DNA of 64,000 nucleotides. Origin: Ampelomyces quisqualis (lineage: Eukaryota; Ascomycota; Dothideomycetes; Pleosporales; Phaeosphaeriaceae). The stretch covers positions 2,294,001-2,358,000 of the forward strand of contig JAGTXZ010000008.1 in the NCBI GenBank assembly GCA_018398575.1. The letters are read 5' to 3'. Below the pieces are notes generated by a model, which did no database searches, was not told where the DNA came from, and was given only the letters and a program-made list of their open reading frames with translations. Shown here piece by piece: positions 41,466-52,890 of this stretch. The stretch's first letter is position 1, and each line of letters opens with the position of its first letter. Made by a program: the position numbers and the translations under genes.

Positions 41466-42950
41466 TGTACTGTACTTCATACGCGGCGTCTGGTAGTAAC
41501 AGACTCTGGAACAATTAGCAGCAATGTACTCCGTAGCGGCACGATCTTGCTCACTGATGACATGATTGATGTTAGAAACTCCGAGATCTGGACTACTTGC
41601 TTATTACAGTCCACTAGTCCACGTCGCAGGGAGCCAATATCTTTTGTAATAGTAGGGAACACCCCTCGGATAGAGTGCATGGGTGTCACACTGTGACTAT
41701 CTTGGATCGCGATTGCCGTCGACAGCGCGATTAATGCACATTTCTATCGAACGACTTCATGTAGACTAAACATGTAGCATTCAACCGAGTTGTTATGGAG
41801 TACATGCTACCATAACCTAAGTGGTACCTGGTTAACTAAAGGAAACGTAAGTTTCAAAGACTCCCTTGTTCAAGTCTTCTTTAGCCTACTCAACGTTATA
41901 TATGCCGACTCAGGTACTAGAGTAGTAAGTTCTTTTATTCAAGATTGCTTAATAACATGTTTATGCTATTGCGAATTGTGCTAACACTTCATATTGCTAT
42001 CCAATACTCAGCACGTGGCACACGGACTCCTGACTCAATTTGAACACAACTTTCGACGAGGACAGCTCGTATACCTATACCTCTGGAAGCTCTTGAAAGC
42101 TTGTTGTTAGTACAACACCAAAGATCAATAATACATGTTATTTAGTAATAGCAGAAACTGAACATCTCGCGAAACCCTGTCACTCTAGACCACTGATAAC
42201 TCGACAAGCTGATCGATGATCATCGATCATTGGTACGGATGAATCGACAGTAGGCAGAAACGGTCCATGCTATCAATTACTACCTCTACCCCCACCCCCC
42301 ATAACATGTGGGGTGTTCACGGCACGAATGTGCCAGCGGAACTGCAATCAATTTGCACGTAGTCCTGGAGTGGTTGATGCACCATGGCGGAAGTCGGGCG
42401 CAAAAAGTTTAGTACACCGATATTGATGTACGTATAGTTCAACGAAATGCCAAATGCGCTTTACGAACCGTCTCGGATGAGATGTGAGTATGTTGGGGGG
42501 CACAACATGGGTTTACGTGGACAAAGGATGAGTGGCATGAACAGCTGACGCCTCTATTATGCATCTACACATAGCGCCTATCTCACAACCTCGCTACACA
42601 ACTAGCGAACCTACGAGGCGCTTTCCTTTCTTCCTATTCCCTTCCCGCGCTGTGCGCACAAGTGCTATTCACGAGGCTTGGCTGCAGCCGTTGTACTAGA
42701 TAAGCGTTGGTGCTAATATGGTAGAGCTTAACCGTTTATTTATTTGCTAAGAGAGACCTATGGCGAAGATTACTGTCTGTATTTCCAGGGGGTTATATAC
42801 CTGCATGTTGAAGATATATGTAAGAGTGTAGCCACAGGATAGATGGTTATTTGCAAAGGTTGTTGTCTGTTCTTCTTTCCTTAAAGAACGACCTTAGCTC
42901 CATGTTTATTTAGTCCATATTTCCGAGGAAACCACCAGCCCATCGTCAAC

Positions 42951-45069
42951 ATGGCTCCCGTTGGCGGCGAAGCAGCAGAATTTGAGGCAGCCGCTCTGAC
43001 TCGCCGCAAAGCGCTCTCAGGTGCTTCTGGCCCTATAGCCCTACTCAAGAACCTTCAGGTCTTCAGTATCGCGTGTTTCGCTTGCTCAGGTGGACTGTTG
43101 TTGTATGGTTGCAACCAAGGTGTCTTCTCAGGTGTACTTACCATAACATCTTTCAAAGAACGTAAGAAGTGCTTTTCTTACTTCCCTCTCTATTGCCCCT
43201 TCGTCTTATACGAACATACTAACTCATAGTTCATGATAAATAGACATAGGTGACTACATCCAAGACCAAGAAGAGCTCACTTGGAACTCTTCTAATTAAG
43301 GTTGGCTCGTCTCCATTCTCGAACTCGGCGCCTGGCTCGGAACGATGTACTCTGGCTTCCTCGCTAAGATTCTATGGCTTTTGTCAACGTCGCCATTTTT
43401 ATACTCGGAGTCGTTATTCAGACCACATCTATCTCAGCCGGCCACAACGCTATCCTCGCAGGCTGCTGTATCACTGGTATAGGCGTCGGATCCCTGTCCA
43501 TGATTGTACCCATGTACAATGCCGAAATCACGCCTCCAGAAGTCTGTGGTGCGCTTGTCGGACTGCAGCAATTTTCCATCACGCTCAGAATCATGATTAG
43601 TTTCTAGATCGACTACGGCACGAACTTCATGGCGAGACAAGACGTGTGCCAAAGGAATCCGCGTAGCTACTGCCGTTGTGCTTGCAACTCGTTCTAGCTG
43701 CGCTTCTTAGTGCAGGCATAATCTTTATGCCCTTTTCTCCGCGTTAGCTTGCGTAGTATAATCGCAAAGCAGAGGCTCAGCGCGTGCTAGCTCAGCTTCC
43801 TAATTCGCCTAAAATTACCAACTCATTGAGCTGGAGTTTGCGGAAATCAAGGCGCAGAGTTTGTTTGAGAAGAAGTCGCCTGCAGAGAACTTCCCGCATC
43901 TGTAGGATATGAGTGCGCTTTTGACGTTCAAGTTGCAGTATGTGGCTATTGGGAGCTTTTTCACTACAAGAGGCATGTTGAAGCGCGTCATCATTGCCAC
44001 TTTGATAATGTTCTTCAAGCAGTGGACCGGTATCAACGCCATTTTGTACTATGCGCCGACAATCTTCCAGGACCTGGGGCTGAGCTCCACGTCGATTAGT
44101 TGGCGACGGGTGTGGTGGGTATTGTTATGTTTATCGCTACTAGTTAAGTTTTCTGACCGAAACTTCAAGTAAGTGAAGGCTAATTTCGGCAAGTTCCTGC
44201 CGTCGTGTACTGCATGTCAGAAACACTAATGAAAAGGCTGAGGAGGAACCTCATGCTACACAGCTTGTATACCTCAACATTGCTCGTTATACACTATCTT
44301 ATTCTAAAGCTCTTTATGTGCTACAGTTCCACCTGTTAGGCGCGTTTTAATCTAAGTTTTTGACATCAAGTTACAAAGCTTTGAAGTTTGCTCGGCGTTT
44401 CATCGGTATTTCCATACGTTGACAGCTGGGGCCGCAAGCCTGTCCTCATCACTGGTGCCATTGGCATGGCAACTTGTCATTTTATCGTTGCTGGCACAGT
44501 TGCTAGCTTCTCCGACGATTGGCCGAACTACCAAGGTGCTGGATAGGCTGCTTGCGTTATGGTTTGGCTCTTCGTCGTCTATTTTGGATACTTATAGGGT
44601 CCTTGCGCGTGGATCGTCGTCGCGGAGATTCGGCCTTTGTCCAACCGTCCATATGGTACCGCGCTGGTTGCTTTATCCAACTGGTCAGTTTATTTGTTTT
44701 GCTTGGTTACGGACCATGCGCTGACAATTTTGAAGGATGAATAACTTTATTGTTGGCCAAGTCACTCCTGACATGCTTGCTCACCTAAAGTTTGGCACCT
44801 ACATTTTCTTCGGCCTCTTCATCGCTATGAGCGCCGCCTTCATCTACTTCTACTTCCCTGAGACCAAGGGTCTTACTCTTGAGGAGATGGACACTTTACT
44901 CGGGTCTCTTGGTACTGCTAAGCGTGAGAAGGAGCGCTAGAAGGAGGTTCACGCTGAGGTTGGTCTTACTAAGCTGCTCCGCAGGGCTGGTGTGTACAAC
45001 GGAAGCGAGGGCCACGTCGCTAGCAGAGATATGGAGAAGCCAGTGCTTGAAGCCAAGCATAAGGAGTAG
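42951..45069 (+). pseudogene. Decayed MFS sugar/quinate-type transporter
   Basis: The start is intact (ATG at 42951; FACSGGLLLYGCNQGVFSGVLTI, TM1 of a sugar porter). The rest is spread over several frames with stops: GWLVSILELGAWLGTMYSGFLA, FILGVVIQTTSISAGHNAILAG, GVGSLSMIVPMYNAEITPPEVCGALVGLQQFSIT, FFKQWTGINAILYYAPTIFQDLGL and the C-terminal FGTYIFFGLFIAMSAAFIYFYFPETKGLTLEEMD. All are sugar-transporter landmarks in correct order, so this is one full-length gene broken by frameshifts and in-frame TAG/TAA codons. It borders the TA-rich tract, in keeping with RIP leakage or relaxed selection. Confidence 0.88.
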
Positions 45070-46289
45070 AAGTCAGTTGCGTAATGTAAACACTGGGAGG
45101 ATGTGCAATCTATAGGCATCATACGATTGGAAAAGTGACCCTGACACCTGCACCCTCGCTTTCAAAAATCTTCTCAAAAGCACTGTGCAATTTGTCTACC
45201 ATTGTGAATACAAATTTGGGCAGTAAGCTGCGGGTTGGCATCGCCTAAGAGCGTTGTCAAATTTAGGAAAATCAACATCAAATTTCAAGAGCTCAATATT
45301 ACTCACGGACATTCTTTGACACCAATCTTTCCCATCTGTTATTGTCTCGTGGCTTGAACACGAGCTCCCAGGGTTAGCTCCCTTCCACTAAACGCCCTTT
45401 CTCCGCAATCTCCCCATGTTGTACCAACACAATCTCCAAATCTGGTATTCTTTCATTTTCGATATCCGAGTCGATGGCTCGACGTGCTCTTTGCAGAATC
45501 CTAGTCCCGGCCCCTCGAATTCGCGCCGCGTGTGGTATATCGGTTGTTGCATTTTGCGTCAATTCGACCTAGATATTGATCACAAAGAGTGCTGTACGTG
45601 CCATAGCGAATTCCGCGCCTTGCGTGTGGTAAGCGCGTTCTTTGAAAGAGTCGGAAAGTCTTTGTAAGGTTGTGCATGCCAGATGTAGGGCGTACAATTC
45701 AATATAGTCGAGGAGCTGCAATACTGCGAGCGGAATCTGTGCTACTGGTACAAAGGAAGTCTAAAGAAAATGTCGACAGAATAGAATATTTTTGACGATG
45801 AAGACCATGAGGTTGAGAGATTACCGGTATGATGACCTAAACGGCAAAACCTTTCCTGGACACCGGGTTTTCCGGGAGACGGCGGAACTTAGGCAAGGTT
45901 CATTTGCCAAAGCCTCGGACCCGCTCTGCACGATGCATATGATGAGCTGATGATGGACAGCCTGTTGACGTACACTGCGAACATGATGGATTACTGCCTC
46001 CACAATGACCATGGACCAAACTGGGTGCATGCGATACCCCCGCTCTTGGCATGCATCCTAGCGAGTACCGGCGTCGATGATGCAGGTACGATAAGACCTT
46101 CATCCCGTGCCATGTCAGTATCAGCTTCCGACCTTCCTCTTCCATGGTTACTGTCAAGGGTACGGCATGATATCGACGCTGGCGCTCGGCGGGACTTGAG
46201 AGGACAACAGCGCCGGAGATCGACAACATGTCTAAGGGTGGGATGAATAAAGCATTGCACCTCTTAGATTCTGCGTGACATGGAGCATC
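45070..46289. other. Intergenic, only short coding-like relics
   Basis: A minus-strand frame at 45374-45562 (…IPDLEIVLVQHGEIAEKG…) reads like protein but stays unidentified and is cut by stops in neighbouring frames. No complete gene. Confidence 0.35.
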
Positions 46290-47518
46290 ATGCAGTACTG
46301 CATTCTAGCCATTGCTGCACTTGCAGCTGTCAGCAGCGCTACTCCTCCCACATCATCTCCCCAAGCTCGACAAGTGCGGACAGCAAGTGAGCGTCTTGGT
46401 CTCAAATGGCTTGGTGGAAACAGCACTCTTCCGAAAATTCTGTATGCTGCATGCTTTGAGCTCAATGGTCATCTGCTAAAATTATAAATAGCGTGCTGTA
46501 CACAGGAGGTACCATCGCCAGTGGTTCAGCGTACGGAGCACTCGATGATACTCAATATGGTCAGCTCTCAATCACGGGAGAAGAAATCATCGCGAGAAAC
46601 CCGTATCTCCTAAACAACACGCAGCTTGCGGTATCGAATTGGACGACCAAGGGCATGGGCTCGACCGGCACGAACGATGCGCTGGTCATGAACATGACGC
46701 GGTTTGCTCATGACGCATTGTGCTCGGAAGATAGCGACATCGATGGAGCTGTTTACACGCACGGCACGAATTCGCTCGAAGAAACTGCCTTCCTCATGGA
46801 CAGTTTGATCAACTGCGGCAAGCCCATCGTTGGTTCAGGCGCGATGCGGCCCTTCACTCACATTTCATTCGACGGAGATGCCAACTTCTTCGATGCTGTC
46901 ATGCTAGCTGCCAGTCCCGAAGCTCGCAACAGAGGCCTCATGGTGGCCTTCAACGCTCGCATCATGCCCGGCTACTGGGTCACCAAACTTCACAGCACGA
47001 ACCCCAATGCCTTTGGACCCACGGCAGGAGGTGACATTGGCATCTTCATCAACAGCTTACCCGTATTCTTCAACACCCCTTCCCAGCCCATGTACAAGTA
47101 CAACTTCAACATCGATAGCGTGTCGAAATACCGCACTTACCCAGCATTACCAAAAGTCGACATCCTCTACGCTGCGCGCGAGTTTGATGGCAAGCTTGCT
47201 CTCGACGCCCTAGCCAACGGCGCGCAAGGCATCGTTATTGCTGGTACTGGCAACGGCGGCGTGCCATCTGGTCGAGAGGAGATTGCAGAGGCAATGGAGA
47301 AGGGCCTGCAAGTGGCTGTTGGTACCCGGAGCCCGTATGGACCCAGTAGCCCGGCAAGGACACCGGCGTTTGCAAAATCAGGGTTCGTGCATGTCATTCA
47401 GGCGAGAATCATGCTGCAGCTGGCGATTGCGAGTGGAATGAACATGAATCAAACGATTGATGTGTTCGAGGGTGGATTCAGAAAGGCAATTGGGCAGCGA
47501 TGGAGTCCGCAAGCCTAG
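46290..47518 (+). CDS. Secreted type II L-asparaginase
   Basis: Hydrolyses asparagine to aspartate and ammonia in the periplasm or outside the cell. Exons 46290-46441 and 46492-47518 with a 50-nt intron give 392 residues. The ATG at 46290 starts a signal peptide (MQYCILAIAALAAVSSA). The first catalytic motif LYTGGTIAS (Thr58) is restored by the splice; the second is YTHGTNSLEETA (Thr143); the Lys of the charge relay is probably in WVTKLHSTN. The usual Asp after that Thr (HGTD) is Asn144 here. GAMRPFTHISFDGDANFFDAV and the C-terminal GTGNGGVPSG and RSPYGP segments are normal. Several N-x-S/T sites fit secretion. Confidence 0.92.
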
Positions 47519-48093
47519 GAAGAGTTATTTGACACGACAACTTATCGCCGTGCCCTGGGTCCAAAGACTCCTCCATTCACTAAACCCTACTTTGAACAAA
47601 AGTCGATGACATCAATTTTTCACAGCTCTATCCGAGTGCTGATGGTCTTCGGTCTTTACAGGCTATCCTAACGCACGCGGGTAATGTAGGGCGATGGCTA
47701 CACCAGACCAACGCAGCGCACATAGACTTTGGTATCTCGCACCTGATGGTTACAATCCCTGACCATGGAAAACGCATCGCAGAAAGTATTGTCGATTTCC
47801 TGTACCCGGACGCTACAATCTGTTTGTCCAGTCGCGTGAGAAGCTCTGCGATGCTCGTCGTTTGATCACCGATACCGCTAATGATGCGCCCGTGAGATGA
47901 AAGGAGCGAGTGAGGTTTACTCCCGCCGCGGACAGGAAGGTATAAAATTCATCGAATGTCTATTTCCAATCTCTACTCTATCACTCTCCTTTGGGTTTCT
48001 CGCTCTTCCATAGCAGTCGCTCACTCAGCCAAGTCCAACAGATCTCTCACTAAGGCAACTTCAGAGTCTGGCCAACATCACACTCTCGAAGCC
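47519..48093. promoter_or_regulatory. Intergenic with TATA box for the GH128 locus
   Basis: TATAAAAT at about 47941-47948 lies 147 bp upstream of the chosen start, a plausible core promoter. An ATG at 47956 is too close to the TATA box to lie within the transcript at the usual spacing. Confidence 0.45.
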
Positions 48094-48826
48094 ATGATGC
48101 CATTCTTTCACCTCCTCAAAGTCGCTGGCCTCGCGCTCCTCGTCAGCGCCGGATCCGTCACCATCCGCAAGAAGTCAAGTCCGCCCGAGAAAGCCGGCAC
48201 AGGTCGTCGTCGGGGCAGCGCCTACAACGATCCCAAGTTTGTCCACCTCTTCAACGTCTAACACAACCAGATGGGATGGTGCTACAACTGGTACTCGACG
48301 TCGGACGAGACCAGCACGCCGTTCGAGTACGTGCCGATGCTCTGGGGAGACCACGACAATGTCACTCGCAAGTGGGAACGCGCCGTCGCGCGAGCAGCCA
48401 ACGCCCAGATCAACAGTCCAACGCATTTACTGTCGTTCAACGAGCCAGACATGTGCGAGTAAGTCCCCATGCTCCCTGGGAGATTCGCAGTGCGGCTTTT
48501 CCCTGACGCGAATCCGCCAGGCCCGGCGCCCGCGGTTCGTGCATGTCTGTTGCAGACGCCGTAGCTGCGTGGAACAAGTGGATGCAGCGCGCCAAAACCG
48601 CAAAGGATAAAACGTACCTGGGCTCTCCGGCGGTCAGCAACGGCGCCCACGGCAAGGGGCTCGACTGGCTGCGTGACTTCATCACGGCTTGCAAGCATTG
48701 CAGTGTGGATTTCATTTGCATACACTGGTACGCTATGGACACCCCCTCCCCCCCTCCCTCATGAAGTCAGGTCGTTGCTGATCATCCCCCTAGGTACGAC
48801 GGTGGGCATACGGTCGAGCCCGAGTG
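48094..48826 (+). pseudogene. Truncated GH128 (Asl1-type) beta-1,3-glucanase
   Basis: A signal peptide (MMPFFHLLKVAGLALLVSAGS) and RRGSAYNDPKFVHLFN begin a GH128 secreted glucanase. The same frame then meets TAA just before NQMGWCYNWYSTSDETSTPFEYVPMLWG, the conserved N-terminal core; CAA to TAA would be a C-to-T transition in CpA context. Two normal introns follow (about 48460-48521 after DMCE, and 48729-48793 after CIHW). The acid/base Glu of SFNEPDMC is present. After WYDGGHTVEPE the frame ends in a stop, so the last third, with the nucleophile Glu, is missing. The gene is both nonsense-mutated and 3'-truncated, and abuts the 3' end of the convergent mitoribosomal gene. Confidence 0.8.
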
Positions 48827-48891
48827 AGGAGGATATAGGGTCGGTGGGTGTATGGAATACTCGAGGTATGCATGTTCGCGCCGCAGCCAAT

Positions 48892-49998
48892 CTACATGTT
48901 CCCTCCCGTCAACTCCTCGGCCACCTTCCTCAGCCTCTCACTCGCCAGCCCCACACCCTCCCCGCCCCGCAACTTAGTCATCTTATCCGCCGTGCCCTCG
49001 GGCAACGGCCCGTGGAACACGCTCAAGCCCTCCTTGCCCTCGGCCCGCAGCCCCATGATCCCTCGCGCATCCCAGCCCACGGGCTGTTCCTCGGTGCCAA
49101 ACTCCCTCTCAATCGCCTCGTGCAGCTGGTCCTCGTCGACGATGAACTCGCGCGCCCTGACGTACAAGGCGTGCAGGCGCGATGCGCGCGTGGCTTGCAC
49201 GGTCGCCATGCGGCGGCGGTATGCGGCAGCGCGCTGCGGCAGGCGTGCGGGCTGGGCAGACGGCGGAAGCGACGAGGCGAGGAAGTCGCGCAGGCCTTTC
49301 TGCACCGAAGTCGCTGTGAGCACGTCCGTGTCCCGCGGGGGCGCAAAGGCACGGGCGCGCTTGTCGGCGTAGCTCGCGGCGAGCCTGGCCTGGAAGGCAG
49401 CGGCCGCGTCGAGTTTGCGGGCATGCAGCTCCTTGACGCCCTGGCTCAGGGCCGCGCGGCGGGTCGCGGCGAGGCGCTGTTTGTACAGGCGGTACTGGGC
49501 GTCTTTGCTGTGCGGGCCGGGGGCTTTGGGGTCCTTGGGCGGCTTGGTGGAGCGCGCGAGGAAGGCGTCGCTTTCCTTGGGGTGTGGGCTGCGCGTCTTG
49601 AAGATGTCGCGCGGCACGGGGAGGTGGCCCTTGACGACGGGCGCGAGGGCGAAGGTCGGCTGCCGCGGCTTGGGCACGTCGATGTAGTTGGGGGACGCGG
49701 GGCCGAGCGCGCGGGCGGCGGGGGTGGTGGTGAAGGTGCGGGCGGTGGTGGAGGTGGTGGAGGTGGTGGAGGTGGTGGAGGTGGTGGAGGTGGTGGAGGT
49801 GGTGGAGGTGCGGGCGGCAAGTACGGTGCGGGCGGCAAGTAAGGTGCGGGCGGCGGGGGTGGTGGTGAAGGTGCGGGCGGCGAGGGTGGTGGTGGAGGTG
49901 CGGGCGGCAAGTAAGGTCCGGGCGGCAAGTAAGGTGCGTACGGCTGGAGTGAAGGCCGGTGATGACGCCGGAAAGCGGACGGGTATTCGCCGAGGCAT
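48892..49998 (-). CDS. Mitochondrial ribosomal small-subunit protein, mS26/Pet123-like
   Basis: A single exon of 368 residues. Residues 1-100 are an Arg/Ala/Thr/Leu-rich presequence built from repeats (AARTLLAART, TFTTTPAAR, and a STT run at about 64-85). The mature part starts near YIDVPKPRQPTFALAPVVKGHLPVPRDIFK, the opening block of fungal mS26-type proteins, followed by a long Ala/Arg-rich helical region (RLYKQRLAATRRAALSQGVKELHARKLDAAAAFQARLAASYADKRARAF) and a C-terminal QLHEAIEREFG…GWDARGIMG segment. The length and helical character fit Pet123/mS26; identity is based on the opening block and overall form, so it is moderate. It would act in the mitochondrial matrix in the small ribosomal subunit. 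Confidence 0.75.
   Translation of the reverse strand: MPRRIPVRFPASSPAFTPAVRTLLAARTLLAARTSTTTLAARTFTTTPAARTLLAARTVLAARTSTTSTTSTTSTTSTTSTTSTTARTFTTTPAARALGPASPNYIDVPKPRQPTFALAPVVKGHLPVPRDIFKTRSPHPKESDAFLARSTKPPKDPKAPGPHSKDAQYRLYKQRLAATRRAALSQGVKELHARKLDAAAAFQARLAASYADKRARAFAPPRDTDVLTATSVQKGLRDFLASSLPPSAQPARLPQRAAAYRRRMATVQATRASRLHALYVRAREFIVDEDQLHEAIEREFGTEEQPVGWDARGIMGLRAEGKEGLSVFHGPLPEGTADKMTKLRGGEGVGLASERLRKVAEELTGGNM
49735..49955. repeat. Coding minisatellites in the mitochondrial presequence
   Basis: A 9-bp GGTGGTGGA-type unit (GTGGAGGTG on the plus strand) is repeated about seven times around 49745-49808 and encodes (STT)n on the minus strand. Next to it, blocks containing GTGCGGGCGGCAAGTAAG-like units repeat four or five times to about 49950 and encode AARTLLAART and variants. 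All unit lengths are multiples of three, so frame is kept. Confidence 0.85.
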
Positions 49999-50205
49999 GG
50001 TTGTGGTGATGGTGTGCAGTATCTCGTATGCCGACTCCGTGTGTCCGTATCCTCTGGTGGGAGTCTGGCGTCGAATCCTTCTGCCAAGGCGCTAACGTTC
50101 AACTAGCGGCCGCTGCATCAGAAAAACTTGGGTCTCTTCACCTCCACCACCACCTCCACCTTCACCCCCACCACGCGCAGGCACTCCCGCGCAACTCACC
50201 CCACC

Positions 50206-52456
50206 ATGGGCACGCAAAAAAAAGAAAAGAGCCGCAAGGAGCGCCAGGGCAAGACGGGCGATGGCATGGCCAACGTCAAGGTCAAGGGCGAGAACTTTTA
50301 CCGGCACGTGCTTCACCGCACGAGGCCGGCCGACTCCCGCTGACTGGCGTGCAGATCGGCCAAGAAGGTCAAGGTCCTCAAGCGCCTCACCGACGGCAAG
50401 GCCCAGCGCAACGCCAAGGGTGACATCACCAAGTCGGCCTCGTACCAGTCGCGAGAAGCGCCCGTCGCCCGCGTCGAGCCCAACAGGAAGTGGTTCAACA
50501 ACACCCGCGTCATCTCGCAAGATGCCCTCGAGTCGTTCCGCTCCGCGGTGCAGGCGCAGTCGTCGGACCCCAGCACCTACCTCATGAAGCGCAACAAGCT
50601 GCCCATGAGCCTGATCGAGGACAAGGGCAACATCAACGGCCTCAAGGAACACGCCGCCAAGATTGCCGTCGAGTCGCAGCCCTTCAAAGACACGTTTGGC
50701 CCCAAGGCGCAGCGCAAGAGGCCCAAGCTCGACTTCAGCACCATTGAGGATCTTGCTGGCCGCACAGGCACCATGCACGACACCTACCTCGACCGTCTCG
50801 AGCACGCCAAGCTACTGTCCGGCACCTCTGGCGACCCCGAGGCCGACAACGACAACCCCGACGGCGACTTTGCGCAGGCGAGGGAGTTTATTTTCATGAA
50901 GGGCACAAGCAAACGCATCTGGAACGAGCTGTACAAGGTCATCGACTCGTCCGACGTCATCCTGCACGTTCTCGACGCCAGAGATCCTGATGGCACCAGG
51001 TGTAGAAGTGTTGAGAAGTACATCCGCACCGAGGCCCCGCACAAGCATCTTGTCTTCGTGCTCAACAAGGTCGATCTTGTTCCCTCCAAAGTGGCTGTAA
51101 GTCGCACCATCCTCTCCACCCTACCCCTTCCCTTTCTCCTTCCCCGCGTGACCCCTCCTTAAGTCAAGGACCATCTCCTTCATCTATGAATTGGTTCTGT
51201 TACAAGTTGGGAAGATGGACACCGACTCGCCCGCCTGCGGTCGTTTTGGCCAAGGGCAGACCGGCTTCCGTTTTGGTTGCTGGTCGCCAGAGTCGCAAAG
51301 TGATGAGTTTGAGTTGAGGGCCGTCTCTGCGATTTGAGCAGATAGGTGGCGGTTCTCTTAGTAACGTTTCACACATTCCTTTGTCTACCGCAAACATTTG
51401 CTTTTGTTGTTGACGAACGAGACTGACTTTTGATCCAGGCTGCGTGGGTACGACATTTGAGCAAGGAGTTCCCAACGCTGGGTAGGCACCATGTCATATG
51501 TGTCAAAGACGTTGAACTAACACGTCACAGCCTTTCACGCGAACATCAACAACAGTTTCGGCAAAGGGTCCCTCATTGCACTTCTCCGGCAGTTCTCCTC
51601 CCTCCACAGCGACCGCAAGCAAATCTCCGTCGGTATGGTCGGCTACCCCAACACGGGCAAGTCGTCCATTATCAACACGCTTCGCAAGAAAAAGGTCTGC
51701 GTCGTCGCGCCGATTGCTGGAGAGACCAAGGTCTGGCAGTACATCACCCTCATGAAGCGCATCTACATGATTGATTGCCCTGGTATCGTGCCGCCGAACC
51801 AAGACGACACGGACGAAGATCTGCTACTGAGAGGCAGTGTTCGAGTAGAAAACGTAGAGTATCCAGCGCAGTACATCGAAGCAGTGCTCAGGCGAGTACA
51901 GCCCCGACATTTGCAACGGACATACGATATCCACGACTACGACGATGGCGTCATGTTCCTCGAGCAGCTGTGCAGGAAGAGCGGCAGACTGCTCAAGGGT
52001 GGTGAGGCCGATATTGATGGTGCTGCGAAGATGGTTCTAAACGACTGGATACGTGGCAAGATTCCATGGTTCACGCCACCACCTTATAAGGAGGGCGAGG
52101 AAGGCCAACCTGTCAAGGAAGGCCGTGAGGGTCGTTTAGGAGAGATGAGCAAGAAGAGGAAGCGTGATGGCGAAAGTGTGGCTACCGCCAGTGTTGCTGC
52201 TACGACCGACACCACAGGCGCGCCTCAAGACGACCAAGTACACCAGGATAACGATGAATTTGACGGCTTCAGCGATGACGACGGGCTCGAGCTTGGTGAA
52301 GACGACTGCGAGGAAGTCTCGGAGGATGATGGAGAGGAGGGAGGCGCCCCCGTCGATGAGGACGACGCGAGTGAAGATGACGATGAAGTAGAAGAGGAAG
52401 TTGCTGCAATATCGGAAGCTTTAGCGAAGGCGAAGAAACGGCAACGGACAGGATAG
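50206..52456 (+). CDS. NOG2: Nucleolar GTP-binding protein 2 (Nog2/NGP-1)
   Basis: A circularly permuted GTPase that checks late 60S pre-ribosomes in the nucleolus and nucleus. Exons 50206-50303, 50355-51096, 51439-51481 and 51531-52456 give 602 residues. N-terminal MGTQKKEKSRKERQGKTGDGMANVKVKGENFYR is a family hallmark. GTPase motifs appear in permuted order: G4 NKVD, then G1 GYPNTGKSS, G2 (VAPIAGETKV) and G3 DCPG, followed by RHLQRTYDI and DFLEQLCR-type blocks, then a long acidic tail. The first intron (51 nt) starts GC rather than GT (CCG|GCACGT), needed to keep FYRSAKKVKVLK in register; the second intron is unusually long (342 nt). Confidence 0.95.
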
Positions 52457-52890
52457 CATACGGTGTGGAGATGTTACGATGAAAAATGATACCCAGGTTA
52501 CGAGGCCATGAGACACGAGGTTCCATTACGTGCTACCTAACAAGGCTGGAGCTGAAGCTGCTCAAGGGGTTGACTTGTGGTGGTTGAATCAGGGGTGTGA
52601 AAGACATGGGTCGTCGGCGAGTAGAGGTGCGCGACAAAGCGATCAATCGGACCAAAACAGTCGGGTTACACAAGCATGTCGGCGTCTGCATTTCCAGTCT
52701 CCGATGAGGGCAACTCATTTGCGCATTAGGCGACGCGAGGCTGGGTGGCGTCCAGTCATCGGATATCACTCTCGTTAACCGGAGCGAGAGCGCGACATGT
52801 CCGAACCGGGGCAACAATAAACCAAAGCGCCATTGCGATACTCGCCACATATATAAGCCTCCCCACGCCTGACGTTCCCACATAACAACC

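Larger units (their letters stand above)
38906..42950. other. Gene-free, TA-rich tract
   Basis: About 4 kb in which all six frames are broken and TA dinucleotides and short AT runs are frequent compared with the flanks. Two inverted-repeat elements (39480-39686 and 41021-41465) are annotated within it. The composition resembles RIP-affected repeat DNA, but base counts were not computed. Confidence 0.6.

Noticed and set aside
45374..45562. Possible ABC-transporter C-terminus (IVLVQHGEIAEKG)
   Set aside because: Short similarity only; no Walker or signature motif nearby in any frame.
49446..50102. Long poly-proline frame on the minus strand
   Set aside because: Frame shadow of the minisatellite in the mS26-like gene; the +0 frame has the conserved protein.
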